From Rhodothermales bacterium (lineage in GTDB: Bacteria > Bacteroidota > Rhodothermia > Rhodothermales > JABDKH01): a DNA stretch of 49,782 bases. The notes beneath the pieces were generated by a model. It was not told the DNA's origin. It worked only from the letters and a program-made list of their open reading frames with translations, and searched no databases. Position 1 is the first letter of the stretch; each line of letters opens with the position of its first letter. The position numbers and the translations under genes were made by a program. The stretch covers positions 1 to 49,782 of the forward strand of contig JABDKH010000257.1 of assembly GCA_013002345.1 (NCBI GenBank), written 5' to 3'. Of the stretch, positions 19,363-28,337 are shown one piece after another.

Positions 19363-20400
19363 CTACTCGTAATCGTGCTCGAAGTACTCAATGCCACGCT
19401 TCGGCACACCCTTCGAGTTGTCCTCGATTCGCTCTGACAGCCGCTGCGCGAACACTTCCGCTGCATTGTATCCATAGTGTGCAAGAAGATGGTTCATGGC
19501 GATCACCTCACACAACACGGTCACATTCTTTCCAGGCGTGATCGGAAGCTTCACGAGTGGAAGCTTCACGCCGAGAATCTCGTACTCGTCCTCGACCATT
19601 CCAAGCCGCGTATACTCTTCGTCCGGATCCCAGACGTGCATGTTTACGACGACTTCGACTCTCTTCTGAAACCGGATTGCGCGAATGCCAAACATGGCGC
19701 GAACGTCCACCAGGCCGAGACCACGAATCTCCATGAAGTGCTGAACGAGATCCGTGCCCGAACCCATCAACAGGTTCTCTTCTTTTTGGGTCGCGATCAC
19801 AACATCGTCCGCAACTAGGCGGTGGCCCCTCTCGACCAGGTCGAGCGCAACCTCGCTTTTCCCGATTCCGGCTTTCCCCATCAATAGCATTCCGATGCCG
19901 TATACATCAACGAGCGAGGCGTGGATTGACTGCTGGAGTGCAAACTGATCGATCAGGAAGTCGCGGAGTACGGACATGAACTCCGTCGACGGCAGCGGCG
20001 TCCTGAAGATCGGTATGTCCGCCCGCGTCGCTATGTTGACGAGCGACTTGAGCAGCTTATTTCCTTCCGTCAGGAAGATGCACGGCACTGGGAATTTGAC
20101 CAGGTTGCGGAACGCTTTTGAACGATCCCTGGCTTCGAGATACATCAGAAACTGGTTCTCCGTATTCCCCAGGACCTGCACTCTCTGGTGGGTAAACAGA
20201 TCAATGTAACCGGCGAGCGCGAGCCCCGGTCGATGAAGATTGCTCTCGGTGACATTGCGCCCTTCACCGGTGAGTCCGTTCACGGATTCGATCTCCACGC
20301 CGACGACGGTCCGCAGATTTTCAATCAGAAATGGTACCGTGATCGAGTCCTTCTTGTACGCGATCGGTTGATGCAGCATTCCCGTCAGAGAAGATGGCAT
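19363..20400 (-). CDS. hprK: HPr kinase/phosphorylase
   Basis: Bifunctional enzyme that phosphorylates (and dephosphorylates) a serine on HPr in low-GC Gram-positives. In Bacteroidota and Proteobacteria with incomplete PTS it serves regulatory roles that are less clear. Length 345 is slightly above the usual ~310-330. The N-terminal domain (1-145) precedes the conserved His160, the P-loop GKAGIGKSE (175-183; canonical members have G-D/T-S-G-x-G-K-S, so Ala replaces Ser) and the family signature MEIRGLGLVDV (223-233). The start at 20400 is likely; a second ATG seven codons in is possible. It lies 46 bases downstream of the MoxR gene on the same strand. No ptsH or ptsI is in the window. Confidence 0.95.
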   Translation of the reverse strand: MPSSLTGMLHQPIAYKKDSITVPFLIENLRTVVGVEIESVNGLTGEGRNVTESNLHRPGLALAGYIDLFTHQRVQVLGNTENQFLMYLEARDRSKAFRNLVKFPVPCIFLTEGNKLLKSLVNIATRADIPIFRTPLPSTEFMSVLRDFLIDQFALQQSIHASLVDVYGIGMLLMGKAGIGKSEVALDLVERGHRLVADDVVIATQKEENLLMGSGTDLVQHFMEIRGLGLVDVRAMFGIRAIRFQKRVEVVVNMHVWDPDEEYTRLGMVEDEYEILGVKLPLVKLPITPGKNVTVLCEVIAMNHLLAHYGYNAAEVFAQRLSERIEDNSKGVPKRGIEYFEHDYE

Positions 20401-20446
20401 GATCTGCGGTTAAAACGTGATGGGGATTCGCGGTGGAACCATCCTG

Positions 20447-21442
20447 CTACGGTACCTCTACGGTGTCGAGAATCTTCTGGACAATATCTTCGCTGTTGAT
20501 CTCCTCAGCTTCAGCCTCGTACGTAATCGCGACGCGGTGGCGAAGGACGTCCATCGCTATAGAACGAACATCTTCCGGTGTCACGTACGCCCTATGGCGC
20601 AGAAACGCATGAGCGCGCGCGGCCAGATTGAGATTAATCGATGCACGTGGCGAGGCACCGTACTGAATGAGGGGAGCAAGATCGGCCAGTTTGTAAGCGG
20701 CCGGCTCTCTCGAAGCGACGACCAGGTCCACCATGTATTGCTCGACTCGATCGTCTGCGTAGAGATCGTTGATGACGGTCCTCGCTTTCAGAATCTGCGC
20801 TGGCGTTACGACTTCCCTGACAACCGCTTTGTCTCCGGTCCGGGCATTGCGCCGCATGATCTCCAGTTCTTCCTTCCGGGTGGGATACGAGACTTTGATC
20901 TTCATCATGAAGCGGTCGACCTGCGCTTCCGGTAACGGGTAGGTGCCCTCCTGCTCGATCGGGTTCTGTGTAGCGAGTACCAGAAAGGGTTCCTCCAGTG
21001 GAAACGTGGTTTCTCCGATCGTCACCTGCCGCTCCTGCATGCTCTCCAGGAGGGCGCTCTGCACTTTCGCCGGCGAACGGTTGATCTCGTCCGCCAGAAT
21101 GATATTCGAAAAGATCGGTCCCTTCTTAATAAAGAAGTCACCATCCTTCTGGTTGTACACGAGCGTTCCGAGGAGGTCCGCCGGCAGCAGGTCAGGCGTG
21201 AACTGTATTCGCTGGAATCCGGTGCCAATCGACCGTGCGAGGGAACTGACGGTCAGCGTCTTGGCAAGCCCCGGCACGCCTTCCAGCAGCACGTGGCCCT
21301 CTCCCAGCAACCCGATCAGCAGCCGCTCGATCATATATCGTTGTCCGACAACAACTTTGCCGATCTCGGATACCAGGTCATCCACAAACCTGCTCTCACT
21401 GGCAATTCGTTCGTTTACTGCCGCAATGTCGAAATCACTCAT
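20447..21442 (-). CDS. MoxR-family AAA+ ATPase
   Basis: Cytoplasmic AAA+ chaperone of 331 residues, of the type that usually activates or assembles a partner protein with a von Willebrand factor A domain. Walker A is EGVPGLAKT (54-62), Walker B is ILADEINRSPAK (about 115), sensor 1 is LATQNPIEQEGTYPLPEAQ, and the arginine-finger region follows with QVDRFMMKI. The C-terminal lid carries YGASPRASINL, typical of MoxR. Normally a DUF58 and a VWA gene follow moxR. Here hprK follows instead, so the usual partner genes are missing locally. The stretch upstream is only 54 bases, so it probably continues the transcript of the galactokinase-like gene. Confidence 0.95.
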   Translation of the reverse strand: MSDFDIAAVNERIASESRFVDDLVSEIGKVVVGQRYMIERLLIGLLGEGHVLLEGVPGLAKTLTVSSLARSIGTGFQRIQFTPDLLPADLLGTLVYNQKDGDFFIKKGPIFSNIILADEINRSPAKVQSALLESMQERQVTIGETTFPLEEPFLVLATQNPIEQEGTYPLPEAQVDRFMMKIKVSYPTRKEELEIMRRNARTGDKAVVREVVTPAQILKARTVINDLYADDRVEQYMVDLVVASREPAAYKLADLAPLIQYGASPRASINLNLAARAHAFLRHRAYVTPEDVRSIAMDVLRHRVAITYEAEAEEINSEDIVQKILDTVEVP

Positions 21443-21496
21443 ACACTCGCTCTTCTGGCGTCTTGTGCCACTACCACTCCGTACTTCACAACGAAG

Positions 21497-22741
21497 CTAC
21501 AAAAGTACGGTATTTGCGGCTATTCCGAATTGCTCCTGGAGCGCGACCTTCGCTTCATCCAGAAAGGCCGGAACCACGAAAGGTCGTCCCAGGATGAGCA
21601 CAGCACCCGCGGATCCGAGCGCACGCGCTCCGTGTATTCCATCGGCGCTTCTCTCCTCGGCAAGTTGGACGACCATATCGGTTTCGTCCACCGTGTACCC
21701 GAAATCACGATCCAGCGACGCGTGCGACATCAACATCAGCGCTCCGAAGAGTTGCCAGTCACCCTTGCGAGCCGCCACCATAAGACGGTGGACGCGCTGG
21801 TTCTCCCGGACGAGGTGCCTGAGCAATGGCCGCGACCCGCGCGAGAGAGCCTTCTCGGCGAGCTCCAGATCCTTGTGCTGCAGATCGCGAATGGAGTCCA
21901 GTTCCGGAAACTGCTTCTTTCTCAGTCGTTCCGCAATCCCGTCGGCTTCCTGCTGGCGACGCTCGAGGAGCGACGCTACCGACTCCTTCTGCTTACCGGT
22001 TTCTATCAACCCGAACGCAATTTCGTCGTGAAGCGCCACCGGGAAATCCGTGTGACGCCCGGTCTTCACATCAATCGCCATGAACGAATCGGCAATTGCG
22101 GCGTCCGACGCGATGGCATACGCAATGCTGCATGGCCGGCCTGTTGACTCGACAATCGCTTGCGTCGCGATGGAGAACACCTCCTCGTCTCCCAGCGCAA
22201 GAGCGAAGACTGACTGCAATGTCCGCAGGCACGATACAGCAAGTGCAGCTCCGTACGACTCCTCGCACGATGGCACGATCGTGCTTACGACAGATATGTC
22301 CACCTGGCGTGTAATGCCATCGAGCGCGTGGAGCACACGCATAACGACCTGGGCCCACCAGGGGGTTTCGGGTGTCACAGAGTCGATCGACCCGGCATCG
22401 AACGACCAGCAATAGTCTTCACCCTCAAACACCAATCGAGAGACCCGGTCTGGACTGTCACGTATTGCGACGGCGATGCCATCCCTCACGGGAATCAGCA
22501 AGGCGAAGCCATCAAACAGTACGGTGTGATCCACGGCAACACCCAGGGCGCCGTGAGAGAACGTACGTTCCACCACTTCGGACGATACGCCGAGCTGCCC
22601 GATAAGGTTGTCGTTTGCGCGGGCAGTGAGCCCGGCAGGCGTGATCGCATCTCGCTCGTTAAGACGCTCAAGTGCGCGCAGCAGAGGAGGCACGAACGGA
22701 GGCGTCCAGTTCTGTATCGAGAGTCGAGGATCCTGCTCCAT
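21497..22741 (-). CDS. Degenerate galactokinase-family (GHMP) protein, probable pseudokinase
   Basis: A 414-residue protein that I match to the galactokinase family by region-by-region reading. Residues 71-85 (DHTVLFDGFALLIPV) correspond to the GEHTDYNDGFVLP sugar-binding motif. Residues 311-347 (VRENQRVHRLMVAAR through SHASLDRDF) match the conserved TENARTxEAA...SHASMRDDF block of GalK. VDETDMVVQLAEE matches the VPQIDTLVE stretch, and ARALGSAGAVLIL the MTGGGFGGC motif. The key sites are altered. The arginine of GRVNLIGEH is lost, the ATP motif GLSSSAAL reads SCEESYGAAL (158-167), CGIMDQ reads CSIAYA (204-209) so the catalytic Asp is gone, and the GGGFGG loop is not kept. A sugar or nucleotide sensor like yeast Gal3 is one idea. 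The gene is intact, so it is not an obvious pseudogene. Confidence 0.75.
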   Translation of the reverse strand: MEQDPRLSIQNWTPPFVPPLLRALERLNERDAITPAGLTARANDNLIGQLGVSSEVVERTFSHGALGVAVDHTVLFDGFALLIPVRDGIAVAIRDSPDRVSRLVFEGEDYCWSFDAGSIDSVTPETPWWAQVVMRVLHALDGITRQVDISVVSTIVPSCEESYGAALAVSCLRTLQSVFALALGDEEVFSIATQAIVESTGRPCSIAYAIASDAAIADSFMAIDVKTGRHTDFPVALHDEIAFGLIETGKQKESVASLLERRQQEADGIAERLRKKQFPELDSIRDLQHKDLELAEKALSRGSRPLLRHLVRENQRVHRLMVAARKGDWQLFGALMLMSHASLDRDFGYTVDETDMVVQLAEERSADGIHGARALGSAGAVLILGRPFVVPAFLDEAKVALQEQFGIAANTVLL

Positions 22742-22860
22742 GGAGTGGACGTAGTCTCGCTGGATAGCTCAGTTCTGGTTTAGCCGCGAGAAGGACCCAT
22801 CATCGGAGTAGCAGGTGGACAGGTCTGAAGCGTGATGAAATCAACTCCTCCCGCGGGCGT

Positions 22861-22868
22861 CAAATATA
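22861..22868 (-). promoter_or_regulatory. Possible Bacteroidota -7 promoter element
   Basis: On the minus strand the sequence reads TATATTTG, a full match to the TAnnTTTG element of Bacteroidota promoters, 120 bases before the galactokinase-like gene. A -33 TTG at the ideal distance is not clear, so this is a weak call. Confidence 0.3.
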
Positions 22869-22915
22869 TCCAACACAATCATCAAGTGCCTATTCAACCG
22901 CTGTGCCAAGGACGT

Positions 22916-23866
22916 TTATCGGGCCGCCTGGCGCCCCGGGCGACCAAGTAATTCGCCTCTGGTCAGACGGTATCCTCGTAGTGCCTCTCTGGCGCTCATC
23001 TTGCGACGGCCCTCCAGTTGGAGCTCCATGATCTCAACCGCACCGTCTCCACAGGCGACAATCATTTCATCTTCCGAACCAAGCACCTCGCCGGGCGCAC
23101 CGCTTTCGCTGCGACGGCGCGACCTCAGAGCCTTCAGAATGACGTCGCCATGATGCGTGAACGCTCCCGGAACCGGCGACATCCCTCGAATGTGGTTGTG
23201 GACCTTCGCCGCCGGCAGATTCCAGTCAATCTCCGCGTGGGCGCGGAATACTTTCGGCGCGGGGCTGGCAAGCGTGTCGTCCTGTGGAAGCGAGGGCACA
23301 TCGCCGAGTTCAATTAACCGGACGGTATCGACAACGGCCTCAGCGCCCAGGGTCATCATCCGGTCGTGGACGTCACCCGTCGTCTCGTCCGGACCAATAG
23401 ACATTTCACGCCTTAGAATTACGTCTCCCGTGTCGACCTTTTGCTTCAGAAAGAACGTCGTAACTCCCGTCGTCCGGTCACCGTTCAGCACCGCATGATG
23501 GATGGGTGCAGCACCACGATACCTGGGAAGAAGTGAGCCGTGCAGATTGAACGCTCCGAGTCGGGCGGCTTCATACACCGCCGGTGGAAGAATCTTGAAC
23601 GCCACTACGACAATCACGTCCGCGGCCAGGTCTACGACATCCGCAGCGAATGCAGGGTCCTTCACCGACTCGGGCTGCATCACCTTGTCGATCCCGAGGC
23701 GCAATGCCGCCCGCTTGACCGCAGAGGTCTGCAGCTTTGACCCTCTTCTCCCTGGCACGTCCGGAACGGTGGCAACGGCTACGGGCCCGTAGCCTTCTTC
23801 CACGAGACGCTCGAGAGAGGGTACCGAAAACTCCGGCGTTCCCATGAACACGATCCGCAAAGACAT
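22916..23866 (-). CDS. fmt: Methionyl-tRNA formyltransferase
   Basis: Transfers the formyl group of 10-formyltetrahydrofolate to initiator Met-tRNA before translation starts. Length 316 is normal. The N-terminal Rossmann domain begins MSLRIVFMGTPEFS. The active site shows Asn107, His109 and Asp145 in FNLHGSLLPRYRGAAPI and KVDTGDVI, the same Asn-His-Asp triad as in E. coli. The C-terminal domain (from about 205) has IDWNLPAAKVHNHIRGMSP. The frame is open for 20 codons upstream, but the ATG at 23866 gives the conserved start. A def gene, the common neighbour, is not present; the gene stands between the GWxTD gene and the galactokinase homologue on the same strand. Confidence 0.97.
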   Translation of the reverse strand: MSLRIVFMGTPEFSVPSLERLVEEGYGPVAVATVPDVPGRRGSKLQTSAVKRAALRLGIDKVMQPESVKDPAFAADVVDLAADVIVVVAFKILPPAVYEAARLGAFNLHGSLLPRYRGAAPIHHAVLNGDRTTGVTTFFLKQKVDTGDVILRREMSIGPDETTGDVHDRMMTLGAEAVVDTVRLIELGDVPSLPQDDTLASPAPKVFRAHAEIDWNLPAAKVHNHIRGMSPVPGAFTHHGDVILKALRSRRRSESGAPGEVLGSEDEMIVACGDGAVEIMELQLEGRRKMSAREALRGYRLTRGELLGRPGRQAAR

Positions 23867-23954
23867 GGCGCACGCTAGATGGTGGACGGACTGAAAACAA
23901 GAAAAGGATGCCTGGAAATCAGACACCCTTCACGATAGCGAATATCCGGCACAA

Positions 23955-25286
23955 CTACCGAAGGCGCGTGCGTTCATCCCAGATCGGCACGAGCAACTGG
24001 TAGTCACCGAGACCTGTTCGATCGACGAAGATGAAGCGGCGACCTATGCTGTAGTAAAACCAGATCTCGTAGGGCTCGACGTTGAAATTGTATGGGTGAC
24101 TCTCAACGAAGTCCGGTTCTCCGAACAAGACGACCACCTGCCCGCGATCGGTCTTCCAGCCATCAATGAGGGAGCCGTATCGCCGGTTCGCGTGAGATAC
24201 GCGATGATAATACTCTTCCATGCGCTCGTTTCGTCGTGTGCCTGGCGACGGATCGCGCTTTCTCCAGAACTCCTGGAAGCGTGCCAGCCGCTCGGACTTC
24301 GACTCGGGCTCGAGGATGTGTCGTATCTCCTTCCGCTTGGCGATATACTGCAGCTGGGCGATCGCCTCATCGACATCCATGATGTGATCGGCTAGCCCCA
24401 TCCAGTCGACCGTGAATGACTTCTCCGCCACGTCGAACACGTTGCCGTCTTCGTCCTCTAAAGAAACCCGCACGAGATATCCACCAAGCCTGAGTTCGTT
24501 GGTCGGAATCGTGACGATGTGCTGGCTTCGGCGGGCTTCCAGGAATTTCGTTTCCGCATCAACGAACACGATCTCTTCAGATTCCATCTCGTCTGCAGGC
24601 GTTTCCCCAGCGGTCATGCCGTCCGGGGCAAGAAATACCTGGCGTGAAATACGCACCGACCGCGGCTGACGCACGTAGACCTCGTACATCAGGGAAAAGC
24701 CGAGTTGATCGGATCCCAGGCGGTTTGATACACTCGGCAGCATCTGCGATGACTCAACGTCGTACTCTTCCAGGAGAAGCAGATCGCTGATGGATATCGG
24801 AGCGTCGAAGCCCTTGACCTCGATCTCGGTTTCCTTGACGAACGAGGTTGCGCCGTCCTCGCTCTGGAGAGAGAGCTCGACCGCGTACCGCCCTGGTCTC
24901 AGCAGGACGGTCTGCGTCGTGTAGTCAAATCGCGTCCTGTCTTTTGTCTCGCCGAAACTGGGCACATTCACGGTTCGATCCCAGACCGGGCTCCTGACTG
25001 GATTGCCGCGCCGACCATCTGCTCCGAGCTCAACAATCTCGCCTGCAATCCGATACCTCGCGACGAAGCCCTCCGGAGAGGGCTGAAACGCCAGTTCGGT
25101 AAAAGGGACTCGGGTGTATACATCGACCCGGGACCCTGCATCGCGCGTCTGCGCCATCAGACTGATCGCCTCGATATCGAGGTCGATGGCATCCACCTGT
25201 CCCATCACCGATACCGGACGAACGGCCAGCGCCAGGGTGACGAAACAGAGGATGACGTAGAGAGCCGAGTCGTATCGATGCGTCAT
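23955..25286 (-). CDS. Exported GWxTD-domain protein
   Basis: A 443-residue protein with an N-terminal signal peptide (THRYDSALYVILCFVTLALA, likely cut near VMGQ). The start at 25286 is chosen because it begins the peptide; the open frame extends 48 codons further. The C-terminal ~140 residues form the GWxTD domain: RFQEFWRKRDPSPGTRRNE, then YGSLIDGWKTDRGQVVVLFG and EPDFVES, then YEIWFYYSIGRRFIFVD. This domain is frequent in Bacteroidota, Acidobacteria and relatives, and its function is unknown. The middle (about 70-300) looks like beta-sandwich modules, with LRPGRYAVELSLQSEDG and LRLGGYLVRVSLEDEDG. It is probably periplasmic or on the inner face of the outer membrane. Confidence 0.9.
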   Translation of the reverse strand: MTHRYDSALYVILCFVTLALAVRPVSVMGQVDAIDLDIEAISLMAQTRDAGSRVDVYTRVPFTELAFQPSPEGFVARYRIAGEIVELGADGRRGNPVRSPVWDRTVNVPSFGETKDRTRFDYTTQTVLLRPGRYAVELSLQSEDGATSFVKETEIEVKGFDAPISISDLLLLEEYDVESSQMLPSVSNRLGSDQLGFSLMYEVYVRQPRSVRISRQVFLAPDGMTAGETPADEMESEEIVFVDAETKFLEARRSQHIVTIPTNELRLGGYLVRVSLEDEDGNVFDVAEKSFTVDWMGLADHIMDVDEAIAQLQYIAKRKEIRHILEPESKSERLARFQEFWRKRDPSPGTRRNERMEEYYHRVSHANRRYGSLIDGWKTDRGQVVVLFGEPDFVESHPYNFNVEPYEIWFYYSIGRRFIFVDRTGLGDYQLLVPIWDERTRLR

Positions 25287-25452
25287 GAAATGCCGTTGAG
25301 CCCCGTGTAACTTCGGTGCATCGTAGATACTTCCGCGAGGAAGCCTGCACCCACGAATATCGGTAAAATCCCTGAAACCGCTACGTTCGCAAAGATAGAC
25401 GGTAGAATTCTCGACACGAATGGTCCCCAAAGTCTATCGAATGGACGCCAAA

Positions 25453-26409
25453 TCAGCCGAATAGAGCGTCGACGAACCGCCTCTTGTCGAAGACTTGCAG
25501 GTCGTCGATCGTCTCGCCCACACCGATATATTTTACGGGTATTCCGAACTCGTTGGAAATGCCAATCACAATGCCTCCTTTGGCGGTTCCGTCGAGTTTC
25601 GTCAGCACCAGGCCTGTCACGTCCACACTTCTCGTGAACTCCTCTGCCTGACGAATCGCGTTCTGCCCCGTGGATGCGTCGAGTACCAGGAGTACCTCAT
25701 GCGGCGCATCGTCGACCTGCCGATCCATGACCCGCTTGATTTTCGAGAGTTCGTCCATCAATCCGCCCTTCGTGTGCAGCCGGCCCGCAGTGTCGATGAT
25801 GACGACATCTGCATTCCGGTTGTTCGCAGCAGCCAACGTGTCGAACGCCACGGCGGCCGGATCGGAACCGTGCCGCTGCTTGATCAAATCGACTCCGGCG
25901 CGTGTGGCCCACACCTCGAGCTGTTCGATGGCGGCGGCACGGAATGTGTCGGCGGCTCCGATCACTACCTTGCGTCCGGCCTGCTTGTATCGATGTGCAA
26001 TCTTCCCGATCGACGTCGTCTTTCCAACACCGTTGACGCCCACGATCATGATAACATGCGGGCGATTCGGAAGGGATGCGTCAAAGTCGGCCGGCCGCTC
26101 CGCCGTGCTGTCGAGCAGAAGGCCGGCGACCTCGTCGCGAATCAGATGCTGGAGCTCTTTTGTCGATACGAACTTGTCACGCGCCACGCGAGCCTCAACG
26201 CGATGCACGATATCGACCGTCGTTTTTACACCAACGTCGCTCGTTACCAGTAATTCTTCCAGCTCATCCAGCACGGAATCATCGACGGCGTCCTTTCCGC
26301 GAACGATCCGATTCAATTTTCCGAAAATACTGGACCGCGTTTTCTCCAGGCCCTCGGCGAGTTTTTCGGCCTCTGCCTCCGCTCTCTGAGTCTTGTTGAA
26401 GAGTGCCAT
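25453..26409 (-). CDS. ftsY: Signal recognition particle receptor FtsY
   Basis: SRP GTPase that receives ribosome-nascent chain complexes from Ffh at the membrane for co-translational insertion. Length 318 shows a compact form without the long acidic A domain of E. coli FtsY. The N helical domain (1-100) is followed by the G domain: Walker A GVNGVGKTT (124-132), DTFRAAAIEQL (154-164), DTAGR (206-210) and TKLDGTAKGG (270-279). The C-terminus GVGETIDDLQVFDKRRFVDALFG is typical. The gene is 69 bases downstream of the phosphatidyltransferase gene and upstream of the GWxTD gene on the same strand. Confidence 0.98.
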   Translation of the reverse strand: MALFNKTQRAEAEAEKLAEGLEKTRSSIFGKLNRIVRGKDAVDDSVLDELEELLVTSDVGVKTTVDIVHRVEARVARDKFVSTKELQHLIRDEVAGLLLDSTAERPADFDASLPNRPHVIMIVGVNGVGKTTSIGKIAHRYKQAGRKVVIGAADTFRAAAIEQLEVWATRAGVDLIKQRHGSDPAAVAFDTLAAANNRNADVVIIDTAGRLHTKGGLMDELSKIKRVMDRQVDDAPHEVLLVLDASTGQNAIRQAEEFTRSVDVTGLVLTKLDGTAKGGIVIGISNEFGIPVKYIGVGETIDDLQVFDKRRFVDALFG

Positions 26410-26478
26410 CAGCTACGTGAAATGGACATTGCATCTTGAGTGGACACACGAACGCACTGGAAGCCCGTGTGTTGCCGT

Positions 26479-27114
26479 CTATACTGCTTCTACCTTGTCC
26501 TCTTCCACCAACTCCTCGTCCAGATTCAGATGCGGCACGGCACCGTAACTGAGGAATCGAAAGAAACGCACGAGGTATCTGATGTACGAGTATACCAGTA
26601 GACCCGCGGACGTCCAGATACAGAAGTTCAGGATCGGCGGGTCGGCGCGAAGCAGGGCAGCGAGGACCGTGATGGCGACTGCCGTGACCGCGACCTTCCC
26701 CGACCACATACTGACGGCGATCCGGCCGGTGCGTCGCACGAGTACCAATCCACCGAGCAGAATCAACAGGTCGCGGCCTGCGATGAATCCCAGATACCAG
26801 CCTGGAAGCTGGCCGGTGATGAACAGCGCCAGAACGACGAGGCCTGCGCTGAATTTGTCGACCATCGGATCCAGGACCTTACCCCATTCCGACACGGTGT
26901 GCGACCATCGCGCAATCTGCCCGTCGAACCAGTCGGTCGCCATAGCCAGAGCCAGCAGCACAAACAACCAGACGAGCGACCCGTTCGTTAGAATCAGGTA
27001 CGTGACACAGGCGGCGAGGACCAGCCGACTCATCGTCAGTATATTGGGCACGGTCCAGAATCGCCCCAGGGCAGGCCACTTCTTCGGCCGGGTATCGGTG
27101 CTGTCAGAAACCAT
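26479..27114 (-). CDS. CDP-alcohol phosphatidyltransferase (PgsA-like)
   Basis: Integral membrane enzyme that transfers a phosphatidyl group from CDP-diacylglycerol to an alcohol, most often glycerol-3-phosphate. The catalytic pattern is complete: D61-x2-D64-G65-x2-A68-R69-x8-G78-x3-D82-x3-D86. The N-terminus has TVPNILTMSRLVLA, as in PgsA and cardiolipin synthases of this family. About five further hydrophobic segments follow, for a length of 211. Phosphatidylglycerophosphate synthase is the likeliest role, but another acceptor alcohol cannot be excluded. Its start is 10 bases from that of the divergent glycosyltransferase, so the two promoters must overlap the coding starts or the true starts are further in. 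Confidence 0.9.
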   Translation of the reverse strand: MVSDSTDTRPKKWPALGRFWTVPNILTMSRLVLAACVTYLILTNGSLVWLFVLLALAMATDWFDGQIARWSHTVSEWGKVLDPMVDKFSAGLVVLALFITGQLPGWYLGFIAGRDLLILLGGLVLVRRTGRIAVSMWSGKVAVTAVAITVLAALLRADPPILNFCIWTSAGLLVYSYIRYLVRFFRFLSYGAVPHLNLDEELVEEDKVEAV

Positions 27115-27124
27115 CGACTAGCGA

Positions 27125-28312
27125 ATGGGAATTGAGGACAGGGAAGATACACAATCGACCCTGCTTGTTTTTGACATTGACCGGCGAGAAGCCGGGGTAC
27201 GGCTCACGTTGACCGCTTTCATCGTATTCTCGTTTTGCCTCGCCGTTCAGATCGGGTACTGGACCATCCTGACTCTGGGCTTCCGGCGGCAGCTCCGCCG
27301 CACCGCGACCGCGCCATCGACCACTGCAGTGCCAGTCTCGGTGATCGTCGCCGCACGTAACGAGGCCGATCGACTGCCGGCCCTCCTCGCATCCCTGGCT
27401 GCTCAAACCTACGATCGCTTTGAGGTTCTGATCGTCGATGATGGCTCCACGGATGCCACGGCTGACATCGTCCGAAAACAGGCTCGTTCGGACGACCGAT
27501 TCCGGCTTGTCGCAACGACGCCGGCGGAACCACGAAAGAAGAATGCACTCGGGGCTGGCATCGAGGAAGCCGCGTTCGAGCGTCTGGCATTCACCGACGC
27601 TGACTGCCATCCCCGTGCCGGCTGGCTGAGCTCACTCGCCGCCTGTTCGACCGACCGCGACACGGTGGTGGCAGGCTACAGCCCGTTTGAGCGGGAAGCC
27701 GGAATGGTCAACGCAGTCTCGCGGTATGAGACGTTTCTGACCGGCTACCTGACAGCCGCCGCCATCGGCCTGGGCCGTCCCTACATGGCGGTTGGGCGCA
27801 ATCTGTCTTATTCGAAAGAACTCTTTGGTCGCATCGACGGATTCGATCACTCCGCGCACCTGTTGAGTGGCGATGATGATCTGCTCGTTCAGGAGGCCGC
27901 ACGACGCGGCGCTTCGGTACTGCACATGCACGAGCGGGAGAGTCAGGTACCGACTGCCGCGCCCGAGAGCTGGTCAGAGTGGATCCGGCAGAAGCGGCGT
28001 CACGCCTCTGCCGGCCGATACTACCGTCCGTCCGTCAAGGCCCACCTGCTGGCATTTCACGTCACAGGACACGCGATGTGGCTGGCGCCCATTGTGGCCG
28101 GTCTGCCGGGACTCGCGCTGCTGGCCGGTCGCCTCATCATACAGCGAGCCGCCCTCGCCCGCCCGGCCGCCGTCTTCGGTGAGCGGGATCTCCTGAACCT
28201 CCAACCGGTGTGGGAGCTACTGTACGCGCTCTACAACGTCTTGGTGGCGCCTGTCGGACTACTGTTCCAACCGGGTGAATGGAGAACGGGAGGCGAAAGG
28301 CAGGTCGGTTGA
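27125..28312 (+). CDS. Family 2 glycosyltransferase, membrane-bound
   Basis: Inverting GT-A glycosyltransferase of 395 residues that probably adds sugars to a lipid or polysaccharide at the inner membrane. A first hydrophobic segment (about 29-50) precedes the catalytic domain: VSVIVAARNE (71-80), VDDGSTD (104-110), the metal-binding TDAD (157-160), SGDDDLLVQEA with the probable catalytic base, and QKRRHASAGRYY in the place of the QxxRW motif of processive enzymes. C-terminal hydrophobic stretches (about 310-340 and 360-385) anchor it. The first 25 residues are charged and may not be translated if a later start is used. It is the only plus-strand gene in this part of the window and ends 25 bases before the convergent malG. 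Confidence 0.88.
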   Translation: MGIEDREDTQSTLLVFDIDRREAGVRLTLTAFIVFSFCLAVQIGYWTILTLGFRRQLRRTATAPSTTAVPVSVIVAARNEADRLPALLASLAAQTYDRFEVLIVDDGSTDATADIVRKQARSDDRFRLVATTPAEPRKKNALGAGIEEAAFERLAFTDADCHPRAGWLSSLAACSTDRDTVVAGYSPFEREAGMVNAVSRYETFLTGYLTAAAIGLGRPYMAVGRNLSYSKELFGRIDGFDHSAHLLSGDDDLLVQEAARRGASVLHMHERESQVPTAAPESWSEWIRQKRRHASAGRYYRPSVKAHLLAFHVTGHAMWLAPIVAGLPGLALLAGRLIIQRAALARPAAVFGERDLLNLQPVWELLYALYNVLVAPVGLLFQPGEWRTGGERQVG

Positions 28313-28337
28313 CACCGTACAGAGCGCCACGGGACGG

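Noticed and set aside
20943-22031. 362-residue open frame on the plus strand
   Set aside because: Antisense to the MoxR and galactokinase-like genes and spans their junction; no recognisable motif.
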